DNA from: Pseudomonas fluorescens
Lineage (GTDB): Bacteria > Pseudomonadota > Gammaproteobacteria > Pseudomonadales > Pseudomonadaceae
Reading direction: 5' to 3'
NCBI RefSeq assembly: GCF_000967965.1
Contig: NZ_LACC01000025.1
Coordinates: 199,373-263,372, forward strand
Length of the DNA: 64,000 bases
Below the pieces are notes generated by a model, which saw only the letters and a program-made list of their open reading frames with translations, made no database searches and was not told the origin of the DNA. Made by a program: the position numbers and the translations under genes. Within the stretch, counting starts at the first letter, position 1. Every line of letters starts with the position of its first letter. Shown here piece by piece: positions 1-8,700 of this stretch.

Positions 1-908
1 AGGTCAACATCCTCTACACCGCACCGACCGCGATCCGCGCCATGATGGCCTCGGGCACCGCCGCCGTTGAAGGTGCTGATGGCAGCAGCCTGCGCCTGTT
101 GGGTTCGGTGGGCGAGCCGATCAACCCGGAAGCCTGGGACTGGTACTACAAGAATGTCGGCAAGTCCCGTTGCCCGATCGTCGACACCTGGTGGCAGACC
201 GAAACCGGCGGCAACATGATGAGCCCGCTACCGGGTGCTCATGCGCTCAAGCCAGGTTCTGCGGCGCGTCCGTTCTTCGGCGTGGTGCCGGCACTGGTGG
301 ATAACCTGGGCAACATCGTCGAAGGCGAGGCCGAGGGCAACCTGGTGATTCTCGATTCGTGGCCAGGCCAGGCGCGCACGCTGTTTGGCGACCATGACCG
401 CTTCGTCGACACCTACTTCAAGACCTTCCGTGGCATGTACTTCACCGGTGACGGCGCCCGTCGCGATGCCGATGGTTACTACTGGATCACCGGTCGCGTG
501 GACGACGTGCTCAACGTGTCCGGCCACCGCATGGGCACCGCCGAGATCGAAAGCGCGATGGTCGCTCACCCGAAAGTCGCCGAAGCGGCTGTGGTCGGTG
601 TGCCGCACGACATCAAGGGGCAGGGCATCTATGTCTATGTCACCCTTAAAAACGGCGAAGAGCCGAACGAGCAGTTGCGCCTGGAACTGAAAAACTGGGT
701 GCGCAAGGAAATCGGCCCGATTGCTTCGCCGGATGTGATCCAGTGGGCGCCGGGGTTGCCGAAGACTCGCTCGGGCAAGATCATGCGCCGGATTCTGCGC
801 AAGATTGCCACGGCTGAATATGATGGGTTGGGTGATATCTCCACCCTGGCTGATCCGAGTGTGGTGCAGCATTTGATTGATACCCACAAGACGATGAATG
901 TCGCGTAA
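1..908 (+). CDS. acsA: acetyl-CoA synthetase, 3' part (5' end outside window)
   Basis: C-terminal about 300 residues of acetyl-CoA synthetase, which activates acetate to acetyl-CoA through acetyl-AMP in the cytoplasm. The frame is open from base 3, so the gene starts before the window. Visible are the acyl-adenylate motif DTWWQTETGG, the YFTGDGARRD and ITGRVDDVLNVSGHR hinge region, and near the end PKTRSGKIMRR, whose lysine is the residue acetylated in this family. The protein ends at a TAA followed by a clear terminator. In P. aeruginosa, as I recall, acsA also lies just upstream of the aot operon, which supports the assignment. Confidence is high. Confidence 0.97.
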   Translation, partial: VNILYTAPTAIRAMMASGTAAVEGADGSSLRLLGSVGEPINPEAWDWYYKNVGKSRCPIVDTWWQTETGGNMMSPLPGAHALKPGSAARPFFGVVPALVDNLGNIVEGEAEGNLVILDSWPGQARTLFGDHDRFVDTYFKTFRGMYFTGDGARRDADGYYWITGRVDDVLNVSGHRMGTAEIESAMVAHPKVAEAAVVGVPHDIKGQGIYVYVTLKNGEEPNEQLRLELKNWVRKEIGPIASPDVIQWAPGLPKTRSGKIMRRILRKIATAEYDGLGDISTLADPSVVQHLIDTHKTMNVA

Positions 909-928
909 GCGGCGGTTCTGAATCACTG

Positions 929-967
929 AAAAGCCCCGTCAGGTGTTGAGCCTGGCGGGGCTTTTTT
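929..967 (+). terminator. Rho-independent terminator of acsA
   Basis: GC-rich stem AAGCCCCGTCAGG / CCTGGCGGGGCTT with a short loop and a T-run, starting about 20 bp after the acsA stop. Confidence 0.9.
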
Positions 968-997
968 GTGCCTGGGTTTTTGTGTTGGCTGGGCGGG

Positions 998-1096
998 CCT
1001 CTTCGCGGGCAAGCCCGCTCCCACAGGTTTTGTGGTGTGCTTCAGATCGCCTATACACCGCAAATCCCTGTAGGAGCGGGCTTGCCCGCGAAGGCG
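998..1096. repeat. REPIN (inverted pair of REP elements)
   Basis: Two inverted copies of a Pseudomonas REP sequence (core GAGCGGGCTTGCCCGCGAA) face each other across about 45 bp. It is the GGGCTTGCCCGC variant, different from the GAGCCTGCTCGC variant of the other four REPINs in the window. Such units are mobilised by RAYT transposases elsewhere in the genome. Between this repeat and base 1380 I see nothing else. Confidence 0.85.
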
Positions 1097-1380
1097 ATCT
1101 GTCTGACACCCAATAAACAACAGCCAATAAATATCGGCTTCAGCCGTAGGACGATTCCTACTGTTACCCGTATTCTTTCAGGTTACTGAATGTGTAACCG
1201 CATCACGCCAATACGGGGCATTGGGAAACGCCTGGGCTCAAATCCGTGCCCGAAATGCGCCTCAAAAAAGTAAGCCACTACACTGCGCTTGCCGGATTAG
1301 AAGGGTTTGCCAATAATAGGCCCGCAATTTGCAACATAGATCGGTTCAATGTCTTTTGCTCCTGCATGATTTTGCAGGGC

Positions 1381-1440
1381 TGTCAACGCGCTAAAACGGC
1401 TTTCTCGGTGCTTCTGTAATTAGTTGTCGCATTGAAGAAA
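1381..1440 (+). promoter_or_regulatory. probable ArgR operator upstream of aotJ
   Basis: The Pseudomonas ArgR half-site has the form TGTCGC-N8-AA. An exact match lies at 1425-1440 and a weaker one (TGTCAA-N8-AA) at 1381-1396, 44 bp apart, ahead of aotJ. In P. aeruginosa ArgR controls the aot operon, in which argR is the last gene. Matches were found by eye. Confidence 0.6.
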
Positions 1441-1609
1441 TATCGGCCTCGGGCCTGTCGTTAGAATGCCGATCACTCGCTCGTCGTTGTCTGTGTCGAA
1501 ATTTCGCACACGCAATGTAGGACGCAGCACTGCTTTCCGGTTCCACTCACTCGCATATTGGGCTGTTGCTCACTCTGCCGTTTTTGCCCTTTACCGATGG
1601 AGTCCCAAG

Positions 1610-2386
1610 ATGAAGAAACTCGTGCTGCTTGGCGCCCTGGCACTGTCCGTGCTGTCCATGCCAACCTTCGCCGATGAAAAACCTCTGAAAATCGGTATCG
1701 AGGCGGCTTACCCTCCGTTCGCTTCCAAAGCGCCGGACGGCAGCATCGTTGGTTTCGACTACGACATCGGCAATGCACTGTGTGAAGAAATGAAGGTCAA
1801 GTGCGTTTGGGTCGAGCAAGAGTTCGACGGCCTGATCCCGGCACTGAAAGTGCGCAAGATCGACGCGATCCTGTCGTCCATGTCGATCACTGAAGATCGC
1901 AAGAAGTCCGTGGACTTCACCAACAAGTACTACAACACCCCGGCTCGCCTGGTCATGAAGGAAGGCACTCAGGTCAGCGAAGGCCTGACCGAGCTCAAGG
2001 GCAAGAACATCGGCGTGCAGCGTGGTTCGATCCACGAGCGTTTCGCCCGCGAAGTCCTGGCCCCGCTGGGTGCCGAGATCAAGCCTTACGGTTCGCAGAA
2101 CGAAATTTACCTCGACGTGGCTGCCGGCCGCCTCGACGGCACCGTGGCAGACGCTACGCTTTTGGATGACGGTTTCCTGAAAACCGACGCCGGTAAAGGT
2201 TTCGCCTTCGTCGGCCCTGCGTTCACCGACGTCAAATACTTCGGTGACGGCGTAGGTATCGCGGTTCGCAAGGGCGACAAGGAAGATCTGGACAAGCTCA
2301 ACAACGCTATCGCGGCCATTCGTGCGAACGGCAAGTACAAGCAAATCCAGGACAAGTACTTCGCCTTCGATATCTACGGCAAGTAA
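1610..2386 (+). CDS. aotJ: arginine/ornithine ABC transporter, periplasmic binding protein
   Basis: 258-aa periplasmic solute-binding protein of the HisJ/ArgT/AotJ family, which captures basic amino acids and delivers them to AotQM. A typical signal peptide covers residues 1 to about 21 (MKKLVLLG, cleavage after TFA). The mature part shows the family motifs IGIEAAYPPF, GFDYDIGNAL and SSMSITEDRKKSVDFT. The ATG at 1610 is chosen because it starts directly at the signal peptide; an in-frame extension to 1466 would put non-signal sequence in front. First gene of the aot operon, with a terminator-like hairpin between it and aotQ that should make the binding protein more abundant than the membrane parts. 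Confidence 0.93.
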   Translation: MKKLVLLGALALSVLSMPTFADEKPLKIGIEAAYPPFASKAPDGSIVGFDYDIGNALCEEMKVKCVWVEQEFDGLIPALKVRKIDAILSSMSITEDRKKSVDFTNKYYNTPARLVMKEGTQVSEGLTELKGKNIGVQRGSIHERFAREVLAPLGAEIKPYGSQNEIYLDVAAGRLDGTVADATLLDDGFLKTDAGKGFAFVGPAFTDVKYFGDGVGIAVRKGDKEDLDKLNNAIAAIRANGKYKQIQDKYFAFDIYGK

Positions 2387-2407
2387 CACGTCTCTGCGAC
2401 AAGTCCG

Positions 2408-2452
2408 AAATGGCGCAAGCAACAGGATCTCTGAGGTTTGCGCCATTTTTTC
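2408..2452 (+). terminator. hairpin with T-run between aotJ and aotQ
   Basis: Inverted repeat AATGGCGCAA / TTGCGCCATT followed by a T-run, 22 bp after the aotJ stop and 26 bp before aotQ. It looks like a partial intra-operon terminator or mRNA-stabilising hairpin, a common arrangement after binding-protein genes. Confidence 0.7.
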
Positions 2453-2477
2453 ATCCCAACTTTCGAGGACCTGAATC

Positions 2478-3167
2478 ATGTTGAAAGGCTACGGGGCTGT
2501 CATCCTCGATGGCGCTTGGCTGACGCTTCAGCTCGCCTTGTCGTCCATGGCCATGGCCATCGTTCTGGGCCTGATCGGCGTGGCACTGCGTCTGTCGCCG
2601 GTGCGCTGGCTGGCCTGGCTGGGCGACCTGTATTCCACGGTAATCCGCGGTATTCCCGACCTGGTGCTGATCCTGCTGATTTTCTACGGCGGCCAAGACC
2701 TGCTCAACCGCGTCGCGCCGCTGCTCGGCTTTGACGAGTACATCGACCTGAACCCGTTGGCCGCTGGTATCGGCACCCTGGGCTTCATCTTCGGTGCGTA
2801 CCTGTCGGAAACCTTCCGTGGCGCCTTCATGGCGATCCCCAAGGGCCAGGCCGAAGCCGGCATGGCTTACGGCATGAGCAGTGTCCAGGTGTTCTTCCGG
2901 GTGTTGGTGCCGCAGATGATTCGTCTGGCGATTCCGGGTTTCACCAACAACTGGCTGGTATTGACCAAGGCTACCGCGCTGATTTCGGTGGTGGGTCTGC
3001 AAGACATGATGTTCAAGGCCAAGCAGGCGGCCGATGCCACCCGCGAGCCTTTCACCTTCTTCCTCGCAGTGGCGGCGATGTACCTGGTGATCACCAGTGT
3101 GTCGTTGCTGGCATTGCGTCACCTTGAGAAGCGCTACTCGGTAGGCGTAAGGGCGGCTGATCTATGA
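2478..3167 (+). CDS. aotQ: arginine/ornithine ABC transporter permease AotQ
   Basis: 229-aa inner-membrane permease of the HisQ/AotQ family, one half of the membrane channel for basic amino acid import. About five hydrophobic segments are visible, with the family EAA loop around residues 125-150 (EAGMAYGMSS), where the ATPase docks. The start at 2478 follows a GAGGACC Shine-Dalgarno. The stop overlaps the aotM start by 4 bp, indicating translational coupling. Partner proteins are AotM, AotP and AotJ. Confidence 0.93.
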   Translation: MLKGYGAVILDGAWLTLQLALSSMAMAIVLGLIGVALRLSPVRWLAWLGDLYSTVIRGIPDLVLILLIFYGGQDLLNRVAPLLGFDEYIDLNPLAAGIGTLGFIFGAYLSETFRGAFMAIPKGQAEAGMAYGMSSVQVFFRVLVPQMIRLAIPGFTNNWLVLTKATALISVVGLQDMMFKAKQAADATREPFTFFLAVAAMYLVITSVSLLALRHLEKRYSVGVRAADL

Positions 3168-3862
3168 TCTTCGACTACAACGTCATTTGGGAGGCCTTGC
3201 CGCTGTACCTCGGCGGCCTGGTGACCACCCTCAAACTGCTCGCGCTGTCGCTGTTCTTCGGCTTGCTGTGCGCATTGCCGCTGGGCTTGATGCGCGTCTC
3301 GAAGAACGCGGTCGTCAACATGTCGGCCTGGCTCTTCACCTACGTGATCCGCGGCACGCCGATGCTGGTGCAGCTGTTCTTGATCTACTACGGTCTGGCG
3401 CAGTTCGAAGCGGTGCGTGAAAGCTTCCTCTGGCCGTGGCTGTCCAGCGCAACGTTCTGTGCGTGCCTGGCGTTCGCGATCAACACCAGCGCCTACACCG
3501 CCGAAATCATCGCCGGCAGCCTGCGCGCCACGCCGAACGGCGAGATCGAAGCGGCCAGGGCCATGGGCATGTCGCGGGTCAAGATGTACAAGCGCATCCT
3601 GCTGCCGTCGGCCCTGCGCCGCGCGCTGCCGCAGTACAGCAACGAAGTGATCATGATGCTGCAGACCACCAGTCTGGCGTCCATCGTGACCCTGATCGAC
3701 ATCACCGGTGCCGCGCGCACGGTCAACGCCCAGTTCTACCTGCCGTTCGAGGCGTACATCACCGCCGGCGTGTTCTACCTGTGCCTGACCTTTATCCTGG
3801 TGAAGCTGTTCAAGATGGCCGAGCGCCGCTGGTTGGGCTACCTGGCCCCGCGCAAGCACTGA
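3164..3862 (+). CDS. aotM: arginine/ornithine ABC transporter permease AotM
   Basis: 232-aa inner-membrane permease of the HisM/AotM family, the second half of the importer channel. It has about five transmembrane segments and the EAA loop EAARAMGMSR in its centre. It overlaps aotQ by 4 bp. In P. aeruginosa, as I remember, a further gene (aotO) lies between aotM and aotP; here only 37 bp separate them and no such gene exists. Confidence 0.93.
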   Translation: MIFDYNVIWEALPLYLGGLVTTLKLLALSLFFGLLCALPLGLMRVSKNAVVNMSAWLFTYVIRGTPMLVQLFLIYYGLAQFEAVRESFLWPWLSSATFCACLAFAINTSAYTAEIIAGSLRATPNGEIEAARAMGMSRVKMYKRILLPSALRRALPQYSNEVIMMLQTTSLASIVTLIDITGAARTVNAQFYLPFEAYITAGVFYLCLTFILVKLFKMAERRWLGYLAPRKH

Positions 3863-3899
3863 ATACCACTGACTGACTGTTTTTGTGAGAACCGACAGC

Positions 3900-4664
3900 A
3901 TGTACAAACTTGAAGTCCAAGACCTGCATAAACGCTATGGCAGTCACGAAGTGCTCAAGGGCGTGTCCCTGAAAGCGGCAGCCGGCGATGTGATCAGCAT
4001 CATCGGTTCCAGTGGCTCCGGCAAAAGTACTTTCCTGCGCTGCATCAACCTGCTGGAGCAGCCGCACGCGGGCAAGATCCTGCTCAACAACGAAGAACTG
4101 AAGCTGGTGGCCAACAAGGACGGCGCGCTGAAGGCGGCCGACCCGAAGCAGCTGCAACGCATGCGTTCGCGCCTGTCGATGGTGTTCCAGCATTTCAACC
4201 TGTGGTCGCACATGACCGCGCTGGAAAACATCATGGAAGCGCCGGTGCATGTGCTGGGCATGTCCAAGGCTGAAGCACGCGAGAAAGCCGAACACTACCT
4301 GAACAAGGTGGGCGTGGCTCATCGCAAGGATGCTTACCCTGGCCACATGTCCGGCGGCGAGCAGCAGCGCGTGGCGATTGCTCGTGCGCTGGCGATGGAA
4401 CCTGAGGTGATGCTGTTCGACGAACCAACCTCGGCCCTTGACCCGGAGCTGGTCGGCGACGTGTTGAAAGTCATGCAGGCCCTGGCCCAGGAAGGCCGGA
4501 CCATGGTCGTGGTGACCCACGAAATGGGCTTCGCCCGTGAAGTGTCGAACCAACTGGTGTTCCTGCACAAAGGAGTGGTCGAAGAAAGCGGCAACCCGCG
4601 CGAAGTGCTGGTGAACCCGCAATCCGAGCGTTTGCAGCAATTCCTCTCGGGTAGCCTGAAGTAA
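3900..4664 (+). CDS. aotP: arginine/ornithine ABC transporter ATP-binding protein
   Basis: 254-aa ABC ATPase that powers basic amino acid import. Walker A GSSGSGKST lies near residues 36-44, the signature MSGGEQQRVAIARAL and Walker B VMLFDEPTSALDP follow, and the switch histidine is in VVVTHEMGF. It closely resembles HisP of enteric bacteria in length and motifs. The ATG at 3900 is preferred over an in-frame GTG at 3885 because the protein then begins MYKLEVQDLHKRYG, the usual family N-terminus. The next gene is the regulator argR. Confidence 0.94.
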   Translation: MYKLEVQDLHKRYGSHEVLKGVSLKAAAGDVISIIGSSGSGKSTFLRCINLLEQPHAGKILLNNEELKLVANKDGALKAADPKQLQRMRSRLSMVFQHFNLWSHMTALENIMEAPVHVLGMSKAEAREKAEHYLNKVGVAHRKDAYPGHMSGGEQQRVAIARALAMEPEVMLFDEPTSALDPELVGDVLKVMQALAQEGRTMVVVTHEMGFAREVSNQLVFLHKGVVEESGNPREVLVNPQSERLQQFLSGSLK

Positions 4665-4680
4665 TCGCTCCCGTTACGCA

Positions 4681-4727
4681 CCAAATTAGGCCATGCTGCG
4701 CAGCGCGCGCCAGATGGTCTAATTTGG
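4681..4727 (+). other. long stem-loop between aotP and argR
   Basis: A nearly perfect 14-bp inverted repeat (CCAAATTAGGCCAT / ATGGTCTAATTTGG) surrounds a GC-rich loop, without a T-run. It lies 17 bp after aotP and 51 bp before argR, so it is inside the transcript if argR is cotranscribed. It could be a processing or mRNA-stability element. Confidence 0.5.
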
Positions 4728-4777
4728 TTGCAGCCGCTTCTGGCTTTTAACACTGTTTTCGCTTCGGATTGCCCACC

Positions 4778-5758
4778 ATGACTGCCCATCGAATTGGTTT
4801 CCTGATTTGGCCCAGCACTAAAGCACTGACGCTTGCGCTGGCTGAGGAGGCCTTGCGTGTTGCCCAGCGTGTGCATCCGGACGTGGTTTACGAACTGTCG
4901 TTCCTGCAGGCCGAACCGCCAGCCGAAAGCGCCTGGCAATTGCCGGGTGAGGCGTGGACTGGCAAGCTCGAGAACTTCCAGAAACTGTTCCTGCTCGCAG
5001 ACGAACCACCGACCGCACTGGCGCCGGCGCTCAGCAGTGCGCTCAAGCAACTGGTGCGTTCCGGTTGCGTGATTGGCGGTCTGTCGGCCGGGGTTTACCC
5101 GCTGGCACAGCTGGGCTTGCTCGACGGTTATCGCGCGGCCGTGCACTGGCGCTGGCAGGACGATTTCGCCGAGCGCTTTCCGAAGGTCATTGCCACCAGC
5201 CACCTGTTCGACTGGGATCGCGATCGCCTGACGGCGTGCGGCGGCATGTCGGTGCTCGACTTGTTGCTGGCGGTGCTGGCCCGCGACCATGGTGCGGAAC
5301 TGGCCGGTGCGGTGTCCGAAGAACTGGTGGTCGAGCGCATTCGCGAGGGCGGCGAACGCCAGCGCATTCCGTTGCAGAATCGCCTCGGCTCCAGCCATCC
5401 GAAGCTCACACAAGCCGTGTTGCTCATGGAAGCCAACATTGAAGAACCGCTGACCACCGACGAAATCGCCCAGCACGTGTGCGTGTCCCGTCGGCAACTG
5501 GAGCGCATCTTCAAGCAATACCTCAACCGTGTGCCGAGCCAGTATTACCTGGAACTGCGCTTGAACAAGGCCCGGCAGATGTTGATGCAAACCAGCAAGT
5601 CGATCATCCAGATCGGCCTGTCCTGTGGCTTCTCCTCGGGGCCGCACTTCTCCAGCGCCTATCGCAATTTCTTCGGTGCCACGCCGCGGGAAGATCGCAA
5701 CCAGCGGCGCAGCAGCAGCCCGTTCGAATTGTCATCGGTGCCGCCGGAGCGCGGTTGA
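4778..5758 (+). CDS. argR: arginine-responsive AraC-family regulator ArgR
   Basis: 326-aa regulator with a DJ-1/PfpI-like (GATase1-like) N-terminal sensor domain and a C-terminal AraC helix-turn-helix domain (about residues 215-310, with LTTDEIAQHVCVSRRQLER and the second helix pair IIQIGLSCGFSSGPHFSSAYR). In P. aeruginosa this protein binds arginine-regulated promoters, activating aot and aru and repressing biosynthetic genes. It is unrelated to E. coli ArgR. The ATG at 4778 is chosen over a TTG three codons upstream. Operator-like half-sites occur upstream of aotJ and aruC in this window. Confidence 0.93.
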   Translation: MTAHRIGFLIWPSTKALTLALAEEALRVAQRVHPDVVYELSFLQAEPPAESAWQLPGEAWTGKLENFQKLFLLADEPPTALAPALSSALKQLVRSGCVIGGLSAGVYPLAQLGLLDGYRAAVHWRWQDDFAERFPKVIATSHLFDWDRDRLTACGGMSVLDLLLAVLARDHGAELAGAVSEELVVERIREGGERQRIPLQNRLGSSHPKLTQAVLLMEANIEEPLTTDEIAQHVCVSRRQLERIFKQYLNRVPSQYYLELRLNKARQMLMQTSKSIIQIGLSCGFSSGPHFSSAYRNFFGATPREDRNQRRSSSPFELSSVPPERG

Positions 5759-5775
5759 TCCGCGCCTGATCCCGA

Positions 5776-8700
5776 TCAATCTTCCGGTTCGGACGCCTCG
5801 GACGTCGACACCTCCAATTCTGCCCGTTCGATTACTTCCTGAACTCCGAAATCGACGCTAGTCAGCCTGAAGTACTCAAGCAGAATTTGCAGGCTTTCCT
5901 CAGAGAACGGATTACCCCGCAGGCTGATGCTTTCGGCGACCTCCAGCGGCAGTTCGAGGAGGTCGGCGGGTATCTGACTGATCGCGTTGCCGCTCAGGTC
6001 TACGGTTTCCAGGCTCTTGAGCTGCATCAGTCCGGCGGGTAATTCGCTGAGCCCGCAGTTATCCAGTTGCAGGGTCGCCAGGTCCGTCATCTGGCTGATA
6101 TCCGGAGCCAGCCCCAGCGGATTGTTTCTCAAGTCGATGAATTCCAGGCGGGCCATCTCGGCCAGGTTCAGGACCGACTGCGGAGTCAGGGTGATGTTGC
6201 AGTCGAGGAGATTGAGCGACTTCAAGTCGCTCATCCGGAAGATTGCCTCCGGGATATCGCCCAGCCTGAAGTCGTTGATAACGAGGGTCTTGAGTTTGGG
6301 GAAGCGCTCCAGGAACCCTGTGACGCCTGTGGTCAGGCCGCTCTCGCTACTCAGGTAAACCAGGGAAACATGGCTGAAATCTGCGCTCAGTGTCGGCAGG
6401 TTACCGGTAATCCGCGTCTCCAGACTCAGGTCATAAGTAGTTGCTTGCAGCGATTCGTTGAAATCATCCAGATCGGTTTCTCGGCGCCAGCAGCGCAGTA
6501 CGGACTCTCTGAATGCGTCCCGCGTCGAATGTTCGATCAGCAGTTGCTGGGCAGTGAACGGTTGATTGCTGTGAGGGTGGACGGCTGGAATATTGCCGGT
6601 CCAGGCCGACAGGTCGTTTTCAAGGGTGGTGAGTTCGGCTTCCAGACGGGTCAATGCGATTCGCCCCTCGTCCAGTGTGCCGGGTAAAAGGAACACGAAT
6701 TTGCTGGCATCCTCCTGGTCCAGCATGGGGTACAGCGTTTGCACGCGGTGGATATCTGCTTCTTCGGCAAAGATACCGAAGTCCTGACGGGTTTGCTGGA
6801 AGTGCTGTTTGAGGCGTTCACGGGTTGCGCTTGAAAACGGATTGTTGCCCAGGTCGATGCCCTCTTGGGTGCGTTGTTGCAGTGTGAACAGTGCGCTGGG
6901 CAGTTCTTTGATCTGGTTGTCATTGAACAGGGCGGTGCGCAGGCGCGGACGAGTCAACAAGTCACTCGGTAGATCAGAGATGCCCGTCTGCGATAAATCG
7001 ATGTAGTTCAAATCGGGCATGCTGCCGACATCGGGTGTCAGGCCCAAGGGGTTCTTGTACAAGTCCATTGTGGTCAACCGATGCAGTCCCGCGAACCCGA
7101 CCTGGCTCTCGGGGCTGAGGGTGATCGCGCAATTGCTCAGGATGAGCTCTTCGAGTTGCAGCGATGGAAGGGTGTCCGGCAAGCGGCCAAGGTTGAAGTC
7201 GCGCAGTTTCAGGGAGCGTAGCCCGGTAAAGCTGCGCAGAAATTCGTGCATGCCCCGCGTGGCGCTACCTCCATCCATCCTTAGCATTGTGATGCGGCTG
7301 AAGTCGGAGCTCAGTGTCGGCAATTGGCCGATGATGGGTTGGAAGAAGTTGAAGTCGGCTGTTTCAAGAACGGTCTCGGGAAGGGTCCATTGCTGGCGCC
7401 AGCAGTGGGCCAGATCGATAGCGAATTGACGACGGACTTGCTGTTGCGCAGCGAACTGCTCGGGCGTGATCCTGATTTGCGAGTCTGGAATGAACAGCGG
7501 AATTTCATCGCGCCAGGACGAAAGCGTCTCCAGCAGTTGCGCGTGTTGAGTCAAGAGCCGACTCAGCTCCGCTCGTGGTCCACTGGGATGCTGCTGCAAG
7601 CGTTCGACGAAGGCGTCGAGCTCTTCGGCGGATAGATGGGGAAACAGTGTCTGCGCCCGACTTTGCAAAGTAGGTGTGTTGCGTGGCATTTGACGATACC
7701 CGTCACCGCCACCGAGCAAGCGCATGACCTTTGGGTCGTAAGTGGGTTTGAGGTCGGGGTGTTGAGCCAGCAGCGCGCGCAATGCATCACGGCTCAAGGC
7801 GTGCTGGCGAATCAGCTGCTTGAGCCGTTCACCTTCACCGATATTCAGATTCAAGGCGGTGCGTTCGCTGTCCGGCATGGCCTGTAGCAGGCAGGTGTAA
7901 AGCGAGCCCATGCCGCTGAGTTCTTCACCGTCATGATCGAAGGCCTGATACGAGCCTTCTTCTCTGAGCACCAGCACTTTACGCAGGGGCGCATCGATAC
8001 GGCCAAGGTTGTCGATCAGCGCGCCTTCATGGGCGTACTGGCGGATTTCCAGTCGTAGCTCTGTCGTCCAGCCCGGCAGTTTTTCCAGGGTGTGCAAGGC
8101 CAGCCGGTCAGTGTCGAGGTTGTTTTCGGTCGATGGCAATTCAAGCCCCTCGTAGGCGCGAGTCATGCGCACTTGCAATCTGGCTTCCCGGCTCAGCTCG
8201 GCCAGGCGAGGGGCAAGGGTTGAGCTTTTCAGCTGTTGCATTTCCAGATCGCTTACTGTGTCCACAATCGCTTGTGCAACGCTGCGTGGCAGTCCGGGCT
8301 CGGCATCCATCACCACTTGTACGGCTGCGCGAGCACCACGTTCGAGTCGGCGATATCGCTGGTCGAACAGCGTCTGCCGTTTCTGTTCGGCAAGCCGCGC
8401 GAGTATCTGGCGCAACCGCTGCGCCCGGTTTTCCGGGGTTGAGGAGGGGTGACCGAACTCTTCGCCCATCAGCGTTCTGGCTTCGCTGTCCGACAGGGTC
8501 AGGAGAAAGGTTTTCAGCAGGTCGCCGTCGGTGAGGCGGGCGGTATCGATTTGCACGACGGGCACATCGGGCGCCGGGCTTTGCCAAAGGGTTTGCGCAT
8601 TTTCGTCGATCAGTCGCAGGCCTTTGTTTGCCGGCCAGTAGCCGTTTTCATTGAGCAGTTCCAGCTGTGTCACCGGATCCGCCTTGAGGAGGTGTTCCGA

